DNA of 44,940 bases, taken from IMG/VR virus record IMGVR_UViG_3300037963_002293, positions 25,356 through 70,295 of that record; one strand, 5' to 3'. A program made the position numbers and the translations under genes. Origin of the DNA: a virus. Shown here in pieces: positions 9,046 to 21,600 of the stretch (positions within the stretch are counted from its first letter, which is position 1; every line of letters begins with the position of its first letter). The notes beneath the pieces are model-generated. The model had not been told where the DNA came from. It was given only the letters and a program-made list of their open reading frames with translations, and made no database searches.

Positions 9046-9053
9046 TATTTATT
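9046..9053 (-). promoter_or_regulatory. late promoter box abutting the terminator (AATAAATA)
   Basis: AATAAATA on the minus strand overlaps the stop of the 195-aa gene and lies directly before the terminator stem. A T4-type late start about 6 bases on would fall inside the left arm of the hairpin. It would drive the 72-aa gene. Confidence 0.5.
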
Positions 9054-9636
9054 GATTTAAATTTGCTTCTATTTCAGCAATTTGTTCATCACTTAGATCT
9101 AATGCTTCCATTTCAGCATCATCTGGAATAATAGTTTCATTAACTGAATTTTCATTTTGAATAAACTCATCAACACTAGAAACACCCATTTCATCTAAGA
9201 CAGATTGTGGTGGCCCACCATAATTAGCAACAACTTCTTCAGTTGTAATCTCTGCCGGCATAGTTTCAAGTTCAACATCATCAGTAAATGTTGTATCTTC
9301 TGGTATAGATTCCTGTTGTAAAGCATTAATACCAGCAGCATCTAAATTAATGTCATCTCTAGCTGGATCACACAATGCTACTGATTTATTAGTCAAATGA
9401 TGATGGGCATAAATTCTATTTCCATCACTACATGGTGTAAATGAAATCGTATAGTATCCTACGATTGGATCAAAAGCAGGCAAAGGACTATCTGATTCAA
9501 CTGACTTCTTTACTATTTCAGCTAGATCGTCGGGGAGCATCCTAGATTCTAGTTGCTCCTCGCACATTTTTCTATTCTCTTCGTCTAGAAATAAATTCAA
9601 TTCATCTTCTTGCGAATCTGTTAAAAAGAATGACAT
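9049..9636 (-). CDS. acidic protein of unknown function (195 aa)
   Basis: 195 residues from the ATG at 9636, preceded by a GGAG Shine-Dalgarno. An earlier in-frame ATG at 9693 would overlap the giant gene and has no support. The protein is strongly acidic (DSQEDELNLFLDEENRK; C-terminal DLSDEQIAEIEANLNQ) and has no membrane segment. A central YYTISFTPCSDGNRIYAHHH stretch (residues about 62-81) looks like a small folded core. I do not recognise a family. It begins 13 bases after the giant virion gene, so it is probably co-transcribed with it. It could be an assembly partner for that protein, but this is only inferred from position. Confidence 0.75.
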   Translation of the reverse strand: MSFFLTDSQEDELNLFLDEENRKMCEEQLESRMLPDDLAEIVKKSVESDSPLPAFDPIVGYYTISFTPCSDGNRIYAHHHLTNKSVALCDPARDDINLDAAGINALQQESIPEDTTFTDDVELETMPAEITTEEVVANYGGPPQSVLDEMGVSSVDEFIQNENSVNETIIPDDAEMEALDLSDEQIAEIEANLNQ

Positions 9637-9649
9637 ATTCAGTCTCCAT

Positions 9650-12600
9650 TTAGATATTAATTTGAGATCCAACGACAGAAATAGAACGTTCAATATGAGT
9701 CTTAGGATTAAGTCTCGTAACAGCTACATTCATAAGTTGTCCTTGGAACTCCGATAAATCACCAATTCTAGGTAACATAACTTTGTTAGCAGATGTTGGA
9801 CCATCAACCGGAGTGATCTCTCCTCTGGTATTTAGTAGAGGAGTTTGGTTGTATGTTCTCTTCTGGATTCTGAAAGCAAAGTTATATTTATCAAAACCTG
9901 CCACAGCAGATTTGATAACATTGTTACCAGGAGTATCAAAGGCATTAGATATTCTATTTGCAAGAACACCACCATTAGTAATTGTCAAACCGGATGCTTG
10001 TGAATTACCAGAGAAAATAAGTGATTGGTTAGGGGCATTAATTCCTGCTTGTTTAACTCTACTGGAAATAACACCCCATGTAGAGGTATTAGTAACAGTA
10101 ACAGCAGCATTTGCTTCTAGTGTCAGTGAACTACCACTTTCGATAGAAGCAATTGTTCCAACCCAAGTAGGATTTGTAACGTTTCCGCCACCAGCAGAAC
10201 TATAGAGTTGATCACCTGGCATTAAATGTTGGGTAAATGTAGCACCGCCACTTGGTTTTGAAACAGTTTTACTACTAGTAGAAGTAGTTATATTCAAAGA
10301 TGCCGTATTAGAATTTAATGCAAAACTTGCACCAGAATCCATAGAAGGCCATCCAATTGGTTTATAATGTTGTACATGACTGATGATTAATCCTTCAGTA
10401 ACTCTAGATCCAGATCCACCAGCACTAATACTACCATCAGATGTATCAACAACACCATCCTGAAGACCAATTTCTAACTTAGTAGAAGATGGTGACCATT
10501 GATATTGAGCGGTATCATATGCACCGGCATAACCAAATGCAGTGTTTGCGGTGTTTAGACCAGCATACAGACTACCACATGTTAAGTGACTGTGGTTGAT
10601 TGGATAGAATGCAGTGTTATCACTACCAGAACCTTCAAAATTAGGTGTAGTTTTTCTAGTGGTCATCCAATCTTCAATACTTGCATTACTTTGGATCTGC
10701 ATCATCAAGTTAGAGAAATCTGTTTTACTAGAATAGCGATCATCATAATTAACCCATCTTGGGGTTGTTGGGTGTGCAGCCAACCATACACCAGTGTTGT
10801 ATTGTCTACCCCACTGAATTGCAGAAGCACCACCTAATCCAAGACCACCTACTTTCTTACCAGTAGAAGATAATGCGAAGTTACCAACCCAACCAGCACG
10901 TCCTGTAATACCATTCGTAATACTAATGTAGTTATTAATATTTTCATACCACATACGATATTCACCAAATGTCATCTTAAGACCAGTATCACTGAAGATA
11001 AACGAATCCATCACAGGACCATTAGTAACAAAGTTACCTGTTCTATGACTTATGAAGATATCTCCAATACTCAACCACTGTTGTTTATGAGTATGACCAG
11101 TATATAAGATATGAGGAGATGAGAGAGTAACTGTGGAATAACCATTAGATACTGCTGATACACTAATAATTTGAGCACTATAGTTTACAACTTCAGGTGT
11201 TGCTTCCTTTTCAGATGAAGATACATCATCTTCATATGAATATCTAATAGTATCACCGGGTTGAATTCTTCCTGCTCTATTTGGAAGTAACAATTGGGTG
11301 TTAGTAGATCCAGGAGCAGCGTTGTTTGCACGGAAAGTTGAACCTCCCTGTGAAGGATATGTCCAACCACCATAGTTAACAAACAGGAATCCAAGATTTC
11401 TATGATTAGCATCAGAGGAATAATCTTCTGGTAGTGGATCAGCAAGATAAAGATTAAGACCACCGCTTCCTTCATCACCAATGTCTATAATTCTAGACTT
11501 AAATACTTTCGCTAGATTTGTTTGTCCTCTAGTCTTAGTAAGGTTCCAAGACAGTTTAAATTCATTTCCTGCTTGACCAGCAGTTGTTTGACAATCCTGA
11601 AGAAGTGCTTTGTCTAGTGCAAGAACAACATTATCTTCAGATGCACCATAGAAGTACATCAAGATAGAACCACCACTAAATGTATTAGAAGTAGTACTAT
11701 TAAAGGTTAGAGTTGTTTTACCATTACTAGAATTATATTGTTTGTTCGTAACCCTTCTCTGCCAGTATCCAGTTTGACCAGGATAGTAGACTGCATAGTC
11801 TTGACCACTAGCAGGTTTAGTACCGGTTACGGTAGTACTACCAGCAGTAGTAGATGTTACAGCACCAGCAACACTAACAACATAAGTACCAGTACCACCT
11901 CTACCAGTCAATGCAACTCCAGATGGTTCATTGTAACCAGCATATCCAGAAATATAAGCATTTGCAGGAATACCAGTACCAGAAATTGATTGACCTAAGA
12001 ATAAACCACCACTAGTCATAGAAGTAACATTTAAGATACCACCAGATCCTAGCGTTGCAGTATATTCACCCTCAGTCTGGATATACATAGTATCTCCACT
12101 ACTAATAACAACATCAGAACTACCTGCGGTTACCTGAGCAGAATCTAGAGAGTACCATCTATAACCATAGAATCTAATACCATTAGATGTCATGTAATAA
12201 CCAGCACCAGATAATCTATTTCTTCCACCAGGTGACCAGTAAATCTTCGTAGTTGCGAGGGAACTTACAGCATTATAAATCGCTGCATTATCTCTAGTAT
12301 TGTTAAGAATGTGATATCTATACCAATAATTAAAATACTTAAGAGTGGAACTAGTCAATTTACCACTAATTCTGAGGTCACCTGCACGGTTTGTAGATAC
12401 GTTAGAACCAGGTTCACCTAAAGCAGGACCAATTTTAAAACTAGCAGTGTTGAATGGTGAATAACTATAGTTAACACCCAAATCAACATAAGGCATATGT
12501 ACTACCTGACCGATAGATAGTTTTTCTCTCGCAATATTGCGATCAGAGTCAGCTTCAATATTGATCCGTGCAACTTGAGTATTGTACTTTCCGTCAGGAG

Positions 12601-15600
12601 CAATATATGCATTAGGTACACTAACATTCTCTACCACCTGTGCATTCTTACCAGCAATTCTCTTAAGACCAGTGCATGTAACATCAACTGGATCAGCAAG
12701 TTTTAGTGATGTTGGAATGAAAGAACCAACAGTAACGTCTTGCGCCAAACTCTCAAGTGGATCTAGACCTTCCCAGTCACGAATATATGATGGGAAGTAT
12801 TGTTCCATTTCTCTTTGTAGAGTAATAGTATAACCAGTATTTGATGTAGGATCTCCAGTCTTAGCAAAATCGCATAGTTCTAGATCACCAATCATTACCT
12901 TACCTTTTTCAGGCCAGTAATCTAATACATTATCATTATCAAAGATATCAAATCTAGTGTTAGATCCATAAGTTGGTTGATATTCAACATCTTCGAGCAT
13001 AACAACTAGGTTTGCACGAATATCAGCGGTGTTATTTTCATTTACATACTTATACACACCGAGATAAGGTTTGTTTGGATATGATTGATCATCCTCAGCA
13101 ATCTTATAATAAGTACTTCCAAGAAGGACATAACTTCCTGGTTTAAATAATGTTTTCGCTTTCTTGAGTGCAGTTACCAAGTTAGCAGTACTTGGGTTAT
13201 TGATACTATTAAGAACAAAACAGTTAGATGGTAGAACACCAATCATTTCACCGGGTTCAAACATTTCAATGTTATCAGTTAGGTTTCTAACTGCTGTTAA
13301 TGTAATACCACTTGTAACTACGGCAGATCCAGCACTTGATGTTTGTCTGACTGTAAATACATCTGACTCAAGATGACCGGAACCATAGGTAATAAAGTCA
13401 AGTGAAGTAATATTTCCTGAACCATTCGTTGTCAAATATGCTTGAGCTGGTGTTGATCCTACTCTACCAGAATGTAGATAAACTATAGCACTTCTAGTTA
13501 GATTTGTTGTAGGTGTTCCAGTTTTTTCAACTTTAATGTCAGCATGAATTTCATACTGAGTTCCACTTTCGATTAGGTTAAGATTGGAGTGACCCTGATA
13601 ATTAACCTTTGCATATCTAGAAGTTGTAGTCGTAGTGTACTTATATCTATTTGTAGTTAAGTAACTTGTTAAGAACAATAGATTAGAACCGTCAGCAGTT
13701 GAAAGTGGAATTGAACCACTATATCTAATTCTTGCAAGTCTATAGATACCACCACCAGTTGCAACACCAGCATCATTGTATGCTGTAGTTGGTAATGTAA
13801 CATTAGTTACAGTTGCGTAACAAGTGTCAATGTTTGTTGTTTTAACAATCTTGGATGCAAATGCACCAACGAAGATATTCTTAACAAATTCGGCATCATT
13901 AACAGGATATAAGAATGTCAATTCTTTGGAGGAAATAGAACCACCAACAGAACTTCCATTGGAAACAGTGGATCCACTATTATTCCATCTTAGTCTAAAT
14001 GCAGATGCATCACCACTAGTATATCCTGAATTTAAATCATTATATCTAACTGGTTTTGGTGTCAAGAATCTTTCATTGATTGAAGTTCTTGTTAGAAGTC
14101 CTCCTGCAGGGATAGTAACTGCAGGGAAGATTTGAACTCCATTAGAATCTTGTACTTGTGGGAATGTAACTTGAGTACCCTGGTTAAATCTTCTAATTGC
14201 CTGATAACTAGAAATCGGGAATGTTCTTGCATCAGCGTCAGCTAAATCTCCATACGGAGTCTTAGATGGTTCTAAGAACAGAGTTTGATCTGTATTGAAA
14301 CCAGAAACTCTTTGGAAATCTTCGTCATCTCTTGCAACACCAAGTCTCCTTGCATTTGTTCCACCCAAAGCTTGTAATGAATTCTCATCTTCCATCTGTA
14401 GTAGTTCTACAGAGTGTCCATATGTGAATGAACCACCAGCACGTGAACTACCAGTATACATCAATCCAGTCCAGTCAAGAGATAGGTTACCTCTAATTCT
14501 TAGACCACTGAGTGATAGATTTGAACCTCTTGCACGAATTAGTCCACCACCATATCCACCACCAAATCTATTTGCGAGAGGATCCGATGGGGACTGACCA
14601 CCGATTGTACAATTTGCAAGTGAGAATGGAACATTTGAACCAGGAATTGCATCAACATTAATAAGTGGTGAAGTAAAGTTACCAGTACATGGGAGAACAG
14701 CTGCCTTAAATCTTTTTCTTAAAGCTCTATGGTTGAACGGCCAGTTAAGGTAAATGTTCTTACCAATAGCATTATCTCTAGTAGTACCAGAATCTAGATA
14801 TGGACAAACAGGAGCAAGTAGGTTGGATTTAGCAACTGCAATAAATTGTTCATCATTGGCGAAACTGGTAGCAGAAGTACTAACAGCAGTACCATTAACG
14901 TCAATGAAACCTCTACCATCTTCAATAAGTGCAGTAAACGTTCCATTGTATTGCGTACTGATAGTACCACTTACGGAGAAAGAAACAATTCCATAACCAG
15001 AAGCTTCACTTCTGTTTACAGAAATATTTGCACCAACACCAGTTGCACCTCCCTGTGGAATTAGAATTACTTTAGCACGAGAGTTGTAACCAGTACCATT
15101 AGATGCTAATGCTGAATCCAGTGCTGCTTTAATTTTAGCGGTGGTATCAGCACTAGAGAATGTAACTTGACCACTAGAGAATGCAGCACCAGTACCATCA
15201 GCACCAGCTGCACCTAGAGCAAATGGTGTAAATCCACCAAATCTACCCATGATACCAGAGTTAATACCAGCATTATCTACATATGAACTAGCATTGCCTT
15301 CTGGACTTTCAACAGCACCTACACTATCTCCAGAACTGTATAGTTCATTTGGAGAAACTTGTAGTAGTACAAATCTGTTAGATGTAGTACCAGTAATTCT
15401 CTTAAATCCATTGAATTTATAAGGAAGAGTTACACCACCATCTTCATTAGTGTCACTTCTTAGTTGCAGAATCATAGCAACATAAGAATAGAAATCCGAG
15501 TGAGGATATGGTCTAATAGAACTATCAATTTCTACACTTGGATTCAAGTCGATAACGAGGTTAATTGTTCCTCTATCATAACCATTAATAATACCAAAGA

Positions 15601-18600
15601 TTTCTGGAGTATCAAACTTGGCAATTTCATTACCAAAATCATCTGATTGTGTAAATGATACTTTAGTGTTTGCAGTGATTATTGCAGTTGTAGCATCACT
15701 TAATCCAATCTCAGTTGAACTATTGACAGTAATTGTAGTACCAGTTGCAATACCTGGACCAAAAATAATATCACCATCTTTCAATGTTGTTGTATCATTT
15801 AATGATAATACCAAAACACCAGAAGCAGCTTGAGCAGGAACTGTCTTAATAATCGCACCTTGATAACCACCAGCCCACGCAAATCCTTTTGGTAGGACTT
15901 GTCTTCTTCTTGCAAGACACCAGTTATATGCAAGAGTTGTAAATTCGTCACCATCTCTGTTAACGAATACCATGTTTGCATTATTACTATTAACATAGGT
16001 ACTCAAATCTAAATCTTCAGTGGTATTTGTAAATGATCCACTGTTACCATCATTGGTATTAGTACCACCAACTCTGGAGACTGAAACTAGAATTACAATT
16101 CTTTCGGAGTTAGCACCAGTTTGCCAATTAGCAGGATTTTCTTCAATAGTTCTATTAACGTATCTAACGTTAATAACTTTAGCAGAAGGAGTGGAATTTG
16201 TTACATCATCAGAAGTGTTCTGCAACCAGTACATTGTTGTACCAGGAATAATATAATTTCTTGCCCAGATAAATCTCTGTGCATCAGAAGGTGATCCAGA
16301 AGTTGATGTAAATTGAGCTGCATCAAGCGTTATAGTCATATAACGAGCATTTTGTGTTAGATCAAGATCTGTGCCAGGGAAATTTGTTCCACCTGGATTT
16401 AGAATACAGTCATCACCACTACCAGTTAGACTTTCAGCTGTAGCAAGTTTTGCAACTAAGAAGTCATCACTGTGAATGTATGGATCTAGTTTTGCATTAC
16501 CAGTAGCAGTTGCACTCTGTTTTCCGGTAAACATTAGTCCACCAGCAACACCTTTTGTAGATGCAGGGAATCCAGCACTAGTTTTAATGTACCATGCTTT
16601 TCTTACAAGTTTTCTAGACTCAGATGTCTTGCTATCAGATGAATAAGTTTCATCAAGAATTTCGTTCTTGGTGATAGCATCATTTATACCCAAGAAGTGA
16701 ACATTATTTAAACTAAAACCACCTTTAGAAGTTAGACCACCAGAAACACTTGAATAGAATGAGTCACTATTTCTACCATATTGATCATAGAATGATGGAG
16801 CACGATATAGATAGATACTATCTCCTCTCTTAACGGTAGACTCTAGGAATCCACCCATCCTACCAGCGGATGTACCAGTTTGTTCTTTACCAGCGTAAAT
16901 ATTACTCTTAGTAAGACCAGTACCATTAATGGTAAGTTGACATGGGAATGAAGCACCATCTAGTTTGTAATAACCTGGTTTGAGTAGAAGTTCAACATTA
17001 TCTTGTAGACCAAAACCAGATATTTCACACCAAGTTTGAGCCTGTCGGAATGTTGCTAATGGTGAGAACTTCTTAACAGCTTGTCTGTTCTGTAAGTTAA
17101 CACCAAGTGCTTTAGCACTGAATGGGTTTGGTAGAGAATTATCAACGAAACTCTCATCAATTTCACCAGTATAAGCATCAACTTTTTCTGGAACTGTATA
17201 TAGAGTTGCAGACTCTAGATCAACATCCTCAGAAATAGACTCAACAGAAGGAATGAATGGTTCTTCTTTTGCCCATCTATCATAGAAGGAAACTGTAGTT
17301 GTACAACCGGAGAAGAATACGTTCTTACTTGGTACACCAGCTAGTTGGTTATTATAATTGGTCATATATGTATGACCAGTATCATTAGCAGAAGCATTAG
17401 GTACTTTTCTTACAAGAACGAGGTTTCCAGAAGAACTTGACTTATAGTAAATATAAGTCGAATATCTATATGTTCCATTAGCTGGATTTTCACGTAATGT
17501 TACAGCACCACGATCTGGGAAATTATTCCAATCACTAGCTACAATTGATATTGTAACGGGAGATGCAGGCGTTGGGTTACCAACACTATCAACATCTACG
17601 TTTGATGTAAGAACTGATCTTAGATACTTAATATCTTTTTCACTAGCACTAGCACCATCATCAATTGGGTTTGACCAATGTTTGATAATATTTGAATAAG
17701 CACCTGTACCTAGAACATCTTCTAGATATGATTGTCTATTCTTATAGTTTTGAGTTGAACTTAGTGTAATTGTATTGGTCGTGTAGTCAATACCAGTATA
17801 ATAAAGTGATACTAAAATTTGAGGATTTAAATACGTATCTGTACTTCCAACTGTCTTAAAGTCATTAGATTCAACATACTTAAGTTGCATACCAACGTCA
17901 ACAATACCAAATGATGGAATACCAGATGCTTCCTTAACTTTAACTGCAGTAGATGTAGAGGTTAGAGCAACAGATCCTGTTGCATTATTATCCATTAGAG
18001 TTCTACTCAATGGTTGGATATAAATTCTGTTATTATCTAGTGTAACGTTAGAAGCAGAGATAAGTTGTCTCTTAATTCTCCAAGCATCGAGGAATTTAGG
18101 AGAAACATAGAGTCTATCGTTAGTATCAGTTGAGATGTAACCAGTTTTTTCTGGTCTTGCACCTTTTACAAAACCATATGCTTCCTGGTTTGCTTCTGGG
18201 AATTTCTCTCCATTAGCAATTCTAGTACTTGCAATAAACAATCTTTCATTAACAATAAGGTTTTGAATAGTTGCTCTATCAGTAACACTAAGTTTCGCAG
18301 TATTAAAGAAGTTAGATAGTGCTTTAAGTGCAGACTGACCAGCACTGTTCTTAGCGGTTGTTGCAGTAACGTTAACAACTGCGTTAGAAATTCTGTTCTC
18401 TAGGTTAGTGATGTCAACATAGTTAGATTCAGAAGACTTACGAACTTTAGGAACGTTTAGTGTAACTGTAGAAGTACCACCTGCTTGTACAACCTGCGAA
18501 CCAATATAGAAGTCACCGTTAGAGTTTGTACCAGAAGATGCAACGAAACCACCTGCGTTTTCATAACCCTGTGCAATAAACTGTTCGTAGGGCTTAAGAA

Positions 18601-21600
18601 CTCTGGTCTGTAGGTTGGGGAAACCAGTTGAGTAGTTACCAGAACCAAGACCGACATATTCCCAAGTGTGTGAAGATGCACGTAGGATAGATGGTCTGAA
18701 TAGAGGAACCGTTGGTGATGCATTAGTCATCGAAACTGTATTAGTTTCAGATGGTGCAGTGTAACTCTTATTTCTTTCTACAACAACAATTCTTCTCTCA
18801 TTTGCTTCACCATTAATACCAAATATATTTTGATTAACAGTAGAAGAAATACCTGATAACAAACCATTGTTACCACGACGATAGGAACCAGAACCGTAAA
18901 CATTTACATTAGATGTTGTGTGATCACTGTAACTACTTCTGGAATCCCAAGAAACAACCGGAGCGATAACAGGTGTAGCATTAGCAGATGATGTTGGTCC
19001 AGCGTAACTCAAATCTAGTGACTGTACAAGTCTATGACATGCTTCAGCAGTCACAGAAGTCATAGATGGAACTTCTTTAAATGGTGTGGTAGTAACTCCA
19101 GAATAGAAGTAAGCTGCGTTAGGAACAGATAAATCCTTGACTCTCTTACCACCACCAATAGCTTCAACTAGAACACGGGAATCTGCCTGTGGTGGGTTCC
19201 AGATTCTTCTAATATCATAAGTAGGACCTTCCTCGTTAACGGATGGATATAGGTAGTTAATATTGGAAGATACTCTACAGTCCTTATCGAACAAGTTAAG
19301 ACCTTCGATTTTATTAACTGTGAATGATGCAGAATTGTTTTCTAGAGGTCTTCTAGTAATTGTTTCTGAATTATTGTTAGTACCATACATGAAGGTATTA
19401 ACGTCAGATCTAATAATAGTTAGATAATAAACACCGTCTCTTACGTTAGATTCCCATGAAGTGACTTCTTCAACATCAAATACCTGGAATCTGAAATCCG
19501 TATATGGCATTCCAGTACCATCATTATCCAACCTAGTACCCTTAATGATAAATCTCTTTTCTGGTGGTTTTGGAATAGTTTGAGATGACTTAGGAATAGT
19601 ATATTCAACTCTCCATAATAGATCAGATGGTGATGAAGCACGACCATCAATAAACTTAGAAGTTTGTAGAGTTGATGGGAAACCATCGAAGTACTGTAGA
19701 ACCGTGATATCACTTGTTCCAGTAACAATCGAGATAGAACCATCTGGATTTGTTACTTCATTTGTAGTAAATACGGCTTCAGTTGTTGTTGCAAATATAA
19801 AGTTTGTTAGGAAAGAATCAGTTGCTGCATCACTAGCATTTACTTTTATATAAACTTTATTTACAGTTGGATCCCAGAAATAACCTTGTCTTTCTGCGTT
19901 TTCACCAGTAGTTTCACCCGTTGTTACACCATTGAGAGAAATTCTTGCTGTATAATTGGTTGTACCACCATCTTCTGTTTCAACAACAGTTTGAATTTGG
20001 GCTTCAGAAGAAGGAGCAACACCAGTAGTACTATAATAATCTCTGAAAAGATTATAGTTGTTGTTACTACCAAAGTTTAGGAATCTCTTAGTTACTGTTG
20101 AGCTAGTCGTATAGTCAAATGCATCAACAATAAGTTCTGGAATGTCTTTTTCTGAGTTTAGACCACCAATATCAAGATATAATCTAAATTGGTTTTGGTT
20201 AGATGTAAACGTAGCTACAAAACCAGCATTATAGTTTTTGTCACCCTGACCATTTTTCTGCCAAGTTGTATTATAGTCAATTGCATAGAATTCTGCAGTA
20301 GATTCCGTAGAAGAAATACCTCTAGGTGGAATAATAGCAGTAATCTTACCTTGTGCTGCAGGAGCAAATGATTGAGCCTGTGATCCTTTTGCACGAAGTG
20401 AAATTTGACCAAAGTTGGAGTTAGAGTTGGTGATCGACATGTCACCACCACTTTCAGACAAGAACTGGTCTGCATAACCAACTGCGAAGACCGAAACTAC
20501 CTGAATGAAAGCGCCGTCTGTTGCCTTAATGTGGAAGTGTCTCCAAGATGGACGATATTGTGCATCTGGGTCAGCATAGATTGGTGGGTTAGTAACACCA
20601 TTCGGATCATTGAAGCTTGTATTGTTTGGATCACCTTCTGCGTCTTTTGGTTGCCAGAATGCGTTATTATCTCTCTGGAGTGAAATACCCGTAAACTGTG
20701 CAACAACCATGGATTTAAAGCTCTTCTCAGAGACTTTACTACCATCAGTGTGCATACCACAAAGTCCGAAGACAGAACGTAGCGAGCAGTTAAAGATATA
20801 AGGAGAACAACCGTTAACGGTATCAATAGTTGTACTTAGAGTTCTATCACCAACAATCTCAAATTCTTCTCTTCTTGCTGCTCTTGCATTACCACCATCA
20901 AGGGTTGTATCCCAATGGTCAATCTTCTTATAGTATGTCGCAAGTTCACCATCAACAGTTCTTTGATCTGCGTATGTGAATGAAACAACTCTATGGTGTG
21001 AATACGCAGCACTAGCAGCAGTTGCGAATGTTGGAACACCACCTGAATAAGTTACACCGTTTGCAGGAGCAGTTTTTGCATCCTTGAAGGTCATCTGCCA
21101 GAAGTAGCAACCACCAGTTACTTTGAAGATTGCAGTTCTCTCATATACACCAGGAGTCTTCTCAACTAATTCAGTGTAAGTATTTGGGTTGTTAAGGATA
21201 ATTGCAAAAACACCATCTGAAGATACTGAAGAAGGTCCACTAACAGCACCACCAAGTGCTGCAAGACCAGTGTCAATACTTGAACAATCACCAGCAGACT
21301 GATATTCTACACCAACCGTATATGTTGGTTGTGCAACTGTACTACCAGCAACTGATGTGTGAGTATAACCAGAACCAAATGCATGAGCAGCTTTAATAGC
21401 AACTGTCATCGCATAGTCAATTGCCCATAAAGTAGCAGCTTTTTCGTTAGTTCCAGTAATGTGTTGTAGAGCAGTACCGTTCGTATATCTTTCACCAGCA
21501 ACAAACGTATTTGCGTTACCACCTTCACGAAGGTCAGCAATCCATGCATCAACAACAATACCAATATCTCTCTTACACTTAGAATTGATCTTGAGTACAG

